A DNA stretch of 10,761 nucleotides, from the NCBI GenBank assembly GCA_018397055.1, contig JAGTQS010000056.1, positions 1 through 10,761 on the forward strand, in the 5' to 3' direction. This document shows, piece after piece, positions 6,475 through 10,761 of the stretch. The notes under the pieces are model-generated. The model had not been told where the DNA came from, did not search any database, and saw only the letters and a program-made list of their open reading frames with translations. Within the stretch, counting starts at the first letter, position 1; the number at the start of each line of letters is the position of its first letter. The DNA is from Candidatus Bathyarchaeota archaeon (GTDB taxonomy: Archaea; Thermoproteota; Bathyarchaeia; Bathyarchaeales; DTEX01). A program made the translations under genes and the position numbers.

Positions 6475-9400
6475 TTACGTTATGTTTTCTATTTTTAGTT
6501 CTTGAAATGGGTATTTCATTCGCACTTCCATAGGTCTTTTATCAACTACGTAGCACTCGATTTTTTTGTTTCTAGCAGCGTAGGTGGCTAAAGCTGAAAC
6601 TACAGATGGCGGTTCCCCTGAAATGCATACTACATCTGCCCTAGAGACAATTTCTTCCGCTACTTTCATAACATTTGCGATGTTGTATGGGTCTACCTTT
6701 GAAATTATGAACCGTGGTATTCGGATGCCTTTAGTTACAAGCGCTTGTTTAAGGGTTTCAAGCCTTTGTTCCACATCGTGATGTACCGTAATGATGTAAA
6801 GAGAGGTTGGATTATAGGAGTTAATAAGATTGTAAAGTTGGCTAAGAGTTGGGTCGTAAGCTGTGGCCACTTCGAATGTCATAGAGTTCCATTCGAAAAG
6901 AATCTTCCTCACAAAGGAGGCTGTTTCATGAACCTCCTCATCCTGCTGAGAGGGCGAAGCTGGAACACAGTAAAGTACAAGACTAAATTGTGAACCATCC
7001 TCTGGTTTAATGATGAGTTTATTGTCCGTTTTTCCACCTCTTAAGATGAAATATTCGAAGCCTATTTTACGCACAACTCCTTTCTCAGTCGTTTCATCCT
7101 CGACTCCAAGTTTGCTGATGATGCTTTGTGAGTAGTCACTAATCCTTTTTAACACGAACCCCGTGAAAGAATCAATTTCTCTAGGCATCAATTTAAGAGG
7201 TAAATAAATAATATAGGGTTGACCGACTTTTCGCGGCTTCTCGTTTTCTCCGATTCTCCACTTCCTCAAAAGCGATGGAGTCACCATAGTAGATGCTTTC
7301 AAAGAAGGAACTAATGCTGCAATTATAGCTGTTGATATTGAAAGAATGATTGCCATAAGCCCCCATTCAGCTGAAGCTTTTTCCCTTACTTCAAGAACAC
7401 CTAATACTGAAGTTGACGCTATCCGGTAACCTAAGATTCCCATTAAATACCCAAGCCCTCCTCCTACAATTCCAATTATCGCTGCCTCTGCAACGAAAAG
7501 TGCTGCAATGTGGGTTGGATTAAGTCCAATTGACGAAAGCGAGATAATCTCGTCTCTTCTTTCCTTAATAGACCCAATCATCGATATGGCTATGTTCACT
7601 ATCACCAGCGACATTATAAATGGAACCATCCCCATACCTTTTTCCTCCATGTACTCTCCCATTTCCAGCCTGTACATTGAACCCTTGTGAGACACATAAA
7701 CCGTGTATTCGTAGGTTAATGCGATTATTTGGGCGAGAGCATCACAATTTTCGGTAGTTTTCATTTGAACAATAACTCGTGATGTAGAAACCTCTGGAAT
7801 CGTTATTGCTCTATCATAGGTCAATATTATTATAACATCGCCACTACATGGGACAAGGGTGGCTGTGAAAGGTTCGATCGCATATGGGACAATTAATGAA
7901 CCATCAATGTCGTATACCTGGTCTAGCTTGTTTGAGTCAAAAAAGCCTCTGATGATGAACTCTTGGTCGAAAATATAAATTGGATCTCCAACATCCACCC
8001 CCAAGTTTTCCTTAATTGAAGATGAGGTCAAGATACCTTTCATGTCCTCGTCTTCAAGATATTTACCTTCGACTATTATGTCATCAAGATTTATTAAAGA
8101 TGCTTCGGAGCTAGGAACAATGCCGAGAACCCCAAAAATTCCTGCGGTTTTTCCTGAAGTAGACGTTAATTGCCCAAGCGGATTCATAAGAAAAACTGGC
8201 TGATTCTCAGCTTTCTTAGAAACCATAGTTATATTGGGTTGAGATTCAAGCCAACGTGCAAAAGAAGGGGGAAGCGCGATGAAAGTAGTCATTCCATCCG
8301 TTGATTCGTCTCTAATAAGAACAGCATCTACTGGGTTAACAGACATTATCTGCCTCGAAATCAGCCCGTAACCTGGTGATATAGAGGTTAAGGTTATGAA
8401 GCCGAAAACAAGCACCATGATGTTAACAAGGCTTAATGCCGTCCTCAATCTCCTTCTTCTAAGGTTGCGGCTTCCCAAAGAAAATGCGGTGACAAAGGCG
8501 CTTTTTATTTGAATTGACCGGTACTCGCTTGTTTTTTCTTTGTGTAGAATACGGGGACCAAATGTTGAGGCTTGACCTACAATTAATGCAAGAACCGCCA
8601 TTACTATGAAAATTAACTGAGGTAAAAGGTGACAACCAGGATAAACGAAATAAAAAAACGACACAAGAAAAGAGTAAAACGTTATTTCAATTAATAGAAT
8701 CATTGGAAAAGAGAGTCTTCTTTTTCCAGCAACTATTTGTAGGCTGGTTTTTCTTTCCGAAATGAGGTAAGCAGCGGCAACAGCTAAGAACGAGAAAAGA
8801 AACAACAACGAAATAGTCGATTCTAAACCCGTTTTTATCAAATCTTGAAGAAAAATTTTTGATCTGGCAACTGTAAGGTAAGCTTTTCGCGTTTTGGCAA
8901 ACGACTCTGCGCATTGGCCCTTGTTAACAAGAAACAATGCTTCATTAATGGAAGAGTATGAATTTTGGAGGTCCCGTTTCTCAACCTCAACGAGAAAACC
9001 AGCATCTAAACATTCTCCAAGCAGATAAAAAGCTGAATCTATTTGATCCTTTACAAACTCGATGTTTATAATCGTCGACGCTTCTTCCAAGTTGTAATGT
9101 AACAGCTCTCCTTGAGATAACTTAAAATAACCCGTTTTTTCGCTTACAATAAAAGTGCGAGTGTACATTTGTGGATTGCCAGAAATCGAAGTTGCTCTTT
9201 CGAACTCCGCTAAAATACGAATCTGAACTTCTAGGTTGGCTGGAACAACAACATGTCTTTCATCAAAACCAAGAAATGTAAGGTCACTGTATGTTCCATA
9301 CCTTGTTATCGATCCTGCCCAATTGTCACTCATGATCATTGTTGATGTTGATGACGCATCTGAAGAAATAGTTGAGAATGAAGGATACGATACGGTTCTT

Positions 9401-9855
9401 TCGATTACATCAAAAAGTATAGTCGATTGAGCTGGTTTTTTGCTCTCAACGTCCCGAATTTCACCTTCCATATAGATGGAAGCACCTTTCCTCAAAACAA
9501 ATTGTCTTGTCGATACCGACCCGGATGAAAGAGTTACAAGCCACCTTTCGGGGACGTAATCCATGCCAGGAGTTTGTGTTATGTCGCACGTAACAATGAC
9601 CAAAAATTCACCAACCAAGTTAACCTCTATATCGAATCCTCCAGCAAAATCTGTTTGGTATGTCCCAACCTTCGATGTTCTTCCTGTTGCAAGAAGCGTT
9701 ACATTCGCTCCTACTATTGGGCGACCTTCCCCGTCTGTTACAACTCCCATAATTCTGGCACTTGGCTGAACATCGAATGAGTCTTGAGCTTCAACCGGTT
9801 GGAATCTAATCATGAACAACACAATAAAGACAATCACAACTACTGTTTTCAACAT
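6475..9855 (-). CDS. FtsX/MacB-type ABC permease with extracellular regulatory-like domain and large cytoplasmic tail
   Basis: This protein is 1126 residues, far longer than ordinary MacB-type permeases (about 400). In order: a signal peptide (1-24, cut near VEA-Q); a carboxypeptidase-regulatory/prealbumin-like domain (31-119, with GVVTDGEGRPIVGANVTL); a β-rich and then helical outside region (120-330); three membrane segments (about 335-356, 374-397, 403-421); a basic stretch and the first FtsX segment (464-484); a MacB-like extracellular domain (490-730); and the FtsX core with segments at 732-752, 780-802 and 822-842. Between the first two of these lies the coupling helix KERRDEIISLSSIG (754-767), which contacts the ABC ATPase in this family. 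Residues 858-1126 form a soluble α/β domain with no catalytic motif I know. The start is ATG at 9855, the first possible one after an in-frame stop 15 bases upstream. It heads an operon with the β-sandwich protein. The needed ATPase is not in the window. Confidence 0.88.
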   Translation of the reverse strand: MLKTVVVIVFIVLFMIRFQPVEAQDSFDVQPSARIMGVVTDGEGRPIVGANVTLLATGRTSKVGTYQTDFAGGFDIEVNLVGEFLVIVTCDITQTPGMDYVPERWLVTLSSGSVSTRQFVLRKGASIYMEGEIRDVESKKPAQSTILFDVIERTVSYPSFSTISSDASSTSTMIMSDNWAGSITRYGTYSDLTFLGFDERHVVVPANLEVQIRILAEFERATSISGNPQMYTRTFIVSEKTGYFKLSQGELLHYNLEEASTIINIEFVKDQIDSAFYLLGECLDAGFLVEVEKRDLQNSYSSINEALFLVNKGQCAESFAKTRKAYLTVARSKIFLQDLIKTGLESTISLLFLFSFLAVAAAYLISERKTSLQIVAGKRRLSFPMILLIEITFYSFLVSFFYFVYPGCHLLPQLIFIVMAVLALIVGQASTFGPRILHKEKTSEYRSIQIKSAFVTAFSLGSRNLRRRRLRTALSLVNIMVLVFGFITLTSISPGYGLISRQIMSVNPVDAVLIRDESTDGMTTFIALPPSFARWLESQPNITMVSKKAENQPVFLMNPLGQLTSTSGKTAGIFGVLGIVPSSEASLINLDDIIVEGKYLEDEDMKGILTSSSIKENLGVDVGDPIYIFDQEFIIRGFFDSNKLDQVYDIDGSLIVPYAIEPFTATLVPCSGDVIIILTYDRAITIPEVSTSRVIVQMKTTENCDALAQIIALTYEYTVYVSHKGSMYRLEMGEYMEEKGMGMVPFIMSLVIVNIAISMIGSIKERRDEIISLSSIGLNPTHIAALFVAEAAIIGIVGGGLGYLMGILGYRIASTSVLGVLEVREKASAEWGLMAIILSISTAIIAALVPSLKASTMVTPSLLRKWRIGENEKPRKVGQPYIIYLPLKLMPREIDSFTGFVLKRISDYSQSIISKLGVEDETTEKGVVRKIGFEYFILRGGKTDNKLIIKPEDGSQFSLVLYCVPASPSQQDEEVHETASFVRKILFEWNSMTFEVATAYDPTLSQLYNLINSYNPTSLYIITVHHDVEQRLETLKQALVTKGIRIPRFIISKVDPYNIANVMKVAEEIVSRADVVCISGEPPSVVSALATYAARNKKIECYVVDKRPMEVRMKYPFQELKIENIT

Positions 9856-9917
9856 CCACTTAATGGTTTAATCCCCCTAAACTACATGTTTACGATAAAA
9901 TTCTCTTTACCTAGATA

Positions 9918-9926
9918 GTTATATGT
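9918..9926 (-). promoter_or_regulatory. Possible TATA box for the permease operon
   Basis: The minus strand reads ACATATAAC here. It would place transcription near 9896 and give a leader of about 40 bases that includes GGGGGAT at 9871-9877. The gap 9856-9974 is AT-rich overall and contains other weak candidates, so this is tentative. Confidence 0.25.
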
Positions 9927-9974
9927 TTTTAGAGGTTTTCCGAATTTTTAAGCATATATGCAAGACTGCAATTT

Positions 9975-10499
9975 TTAGAGATACATGTCCAACAGTTTTC
10001 TATTGTCTAAGATGAATATGATGACGGCGCTTACTATAAGTTCCACAACCAAGTACCCTCCGTTGTAGATAGCTGAATAGACCACTGGACTCATGCCTTC
10101 AGGTGCATACATACCAAAGAACCACACGCCAGAAACAAAGTGGGCGAGGAACCTACCGAAGATTGCTACGGCAACGCCGACCAACGGAATCTTTCGGAAC
10201 AGCCCAGCTAAACCTAGCGCTGCGAAGGCTAACGGATAATCAAGTATCGCCTGTACTGGATCTACTATGTATCCGCCTAAAGCCATGTTAACCAGCCCAT
10301 AGACGGCGCCTGCCTCGGTTCCTGCACGTACTCCCCGTCTTAAGGCAAACCAGATGAGAGGCACCATGCCTGCGATGCTTACTGAACCGCCTTGTGGAAG
10401 ATGGTAGATCGGTGGTAAAATGTCCTTCAAAATTACGGTTAAAGCAACTACAACTGTTCCTTCAGCTAGTATCTTGACGTTTAACGTAAGCTTACTCAC
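9975..10499 (-). CDS. thiT: Thiamin ECF transporter S component ThiT
   Basis: ThiT is the membrane subunit that binds thiamin and delivers it through an energy-coupling-factor transporter. The 174-residue product has the family's length and about six membrane segments. Family-like features include LPQGGSVSIAGMVPL (34-48), the LDYPLAFAALGLAG segment (86-99), and the C-terminal HFVSGVWFFGMYAPEG stretch (120-135), followed by Y141 and YN at 145-146, which hold substrate-site aromatic residues and Asn in known ThiT proteins. GTG at 10499 is chosen as start: GGAGGGAT lies at ideal distance. A TTG at 10538 in the same frame would add 13 residues that merely translate the riboswitch core. The TPP riboswitch just upstream independently supports thiamin as substrate. 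No EcfA or EcfT gene is nearby, as expected for a group II ECF transporter that shares its energy module with other S components. Confidence 0.92.
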   Translation of the reverse strand: MSKLTLNVKILAEGTVVVALTVILKDILPPIYHLPQGGSVSIAGMVPLIWFALRRGVRAGTEAGAVYGLVNMALGGYIVDPVQAILDYPLAFAALGLAGLFRKIPLVGVAVAIFGRFLAHFVSGVWFFGMYAPEGMSPVVYSAIYNGGYLVVELIVSAVIIFILDNRKLLDMYL

Positions 10500-10504
10500 T
10501 TTAC

Positions 10505-10512
10505 ATCCCTCC
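10505..10512 (-). promoter_or_regulatory. thiT ribosome binding site inside the TPP aptamer
   Basis: GGAGGGAT on the minus strand is both the conserved 3' segment of the TPP aptamer and a strong Shine-Dalgarno sequence eight bases from the GTG at 10499. It decides the thiT start. Ligand binding would directly hide it from the ribosome. Confidence 0.75.
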
Positions 10513-10598
10513 GCCAGTATTATCTGGATCAGGTTCAAAGGGTCGACGGTCCGCTCAACCGTCCTCTCAGCCAGGTCGAACCCGGCTCCCCTTGGCTT
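10505..10598 (-). promoter_or_regulatory. TPP riboswitch (THI box) controlling thiT
   Basis: The minus strand carries the hallmark pieces in order: AGGGGAGCC (10592-10584), a short arm, GGCTGAGAGG (10572-10563), a hairpin ACGGT/ACCGT (10562-10546), ACCCTTTGAACCTGATCC (10543-10526), and the P5 stem CCAG/CTGG around ATAATA, then CGGAGGGA. CTGAGA is the pyrimidine-recognition loop and the CCTGAT...GGCGGAGGGA part belongs to the pyrophosphate-binding arm. I could not draw a convincing long P1 stem. There is no T-run hairpin behind the aptamer, and the Shine-Dalgarno site lies inside it, so control is expected at translation: thiamin diphosphate would shut off thiT. TPP riboswitches are known in a few archaea, including Thermoplasma. 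Confidence 0.93.
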
Positions 10599-10618
10599 CG
10601 ATAAATTAAAACTCCTTA

Positions 10619-10626
10619 TATATAAA
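10619..10626 (-). promoter_or_regulatory. TATA box of the thiT riboswitch transcript
   Basis: TTTATATA on the minus strand is a near-ideal archaeal TATA box. A start 26-27 bases downstream of its centre falls at about 10596, at the 5' edge of the TPP aptamer, so the leader would consist almost solely of the riboswitch. Confidence 0.65.
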
Positions 10627-10639
10627 AGTTATGGCGCTG

Positions 10640-10759
10640 TCATGTCAAGTTTCTAACGTTACACTGGTATAGGTGTGCGGGGAATGTGTTTATTCCTCTG
10701 TGGAAGCGTGTGTGGTTGAACCATTCCTTGTATTCGTGTATTTTGCCTTTGAGCCATCC
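10640..10759 (-). CDS. C-terminal end of a DDE integrase-type transposase, cut by window edge
   Basis: One minus-strand frame is open from the right edge to a TGA at 10640-10642 and encodes 39 residues. It includes EYKEWFNHTRFHRGINTFP, the WxNxxRxHxxLxxxxP pattern that ends the integrase-core (rve) domain of many transposases. The catalytic DDE residues would be upstream, outside the window, so activity and family cannot be judged. The other two frames on this strand contain no such pattern. The stop lies only 14 bases before the thiT TATA box, so an element end may be right here. I could not find a terminal inverted repeat because only one end would be visible. Confidence 0.55.
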   Translation of the reverse strand, partial: GWLKGKIHEYKEWFNHTRFHRGINTFPAHLYQCNVRNLT

Positions 10760-10761
10760 TG

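Noticed and set aside
6745..6993. Plus-strand frame within the permease gene
   Set aside because: It lies antisense to the well-supported permease tail and looks like a shadow.
9952..9961. Perfect palindrome GCATATATGC between thiT and the permease gene
   Set aside because: Ten bases of AT-rich palindrome in an AT-rich gap are expected by chance; it could double as a TATA element but nothing supports a binding site.
10500..10538. In-frame TTG extension of thiT by 13 residues
   Set aside because: These codons are the conserved TPP aptamer core and the Shine-Dalgarno site; GTG at 10499 has ideal spacing.
1..10761. CRISPR arrays, tRNA and rRNA genes
   Set aside because: No regularly spaced repeats, no cloverleaf with a T-arm signature and no rRNA core sequence were seen on either strand.

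Overview
This window looks archaeal. Five of the eight complete or start-containing genes begin with TTG, and GTG and ATG are also used. Shine-Dalgarno sites are of the GGTG/GGAG type. AT-rich TATA-like boxes sit about 25-30 bases before expected transcript starts. The protein families also point this way: exported NEW3/CARDB-like β-sandwich protein with an FtsX/MacB permease, a SecB-like protein, and a NorQ/NorD-type AAA+ and VWA pair. Moderate-to-low GC and this gene mix would suit Candidatus Bathyarchaeia or a neighbouring lineage, but the lineage is an inference.

Left part (1-3327). The 3' part of the window's first gene runs on the minus strand off the left edge and encodes a SecB-like protein. 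A MoxR/CbbQ/NorQ-class AAA+ ATPase diverges from it and is followed 22 bases later by a protein with a C-terminal VWA domain and an intact MIDAS. The two form an operon of the type in which an AAA+ motor and a VWA adaptor remodel or insert metal into a client. No recognisable client enzyme is adjacent.

Middle (3356-4664). Two minus-strand genes for soluble, mostly helical proteins of unknown function converge on the AAA+/VWA operon. They have good TTG starts and ribosome binding sites.

Right-middle (4860-9855). A two-gene minus-strand operon encodes a very large FtsX/MacB-type permease and then a membrane-anchored exported protein built of about four β-sandwich domains. The permease has a signal peptide, an extracellular carboxypeptidase-regulatory-like domain, seven predicted membrane segments and an unusual cytoplasmic α/β domain of about 270 residues. 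No ABC ATPase is present in the window. The end of the permease resembles a Rossmann-like, possibly CARF-like, sensor fold.

Right edge (9975-10761). thiT, the thiamin-binding S component of an ECF transporter, lies behind a clear TPP riboswitch. The Shine-Dalgarno sequence is built into the 3' part of the aptamer, and a good TATA box puts the transcript start almost at the aptamer's 5' end. Just upstream, on the same strand, is the C-terminal end of a DDE-type transposase that runs off the window.

No tRNA, rRNA or CRISPR array was seen. There is no gene-free stretch over 300 bases.
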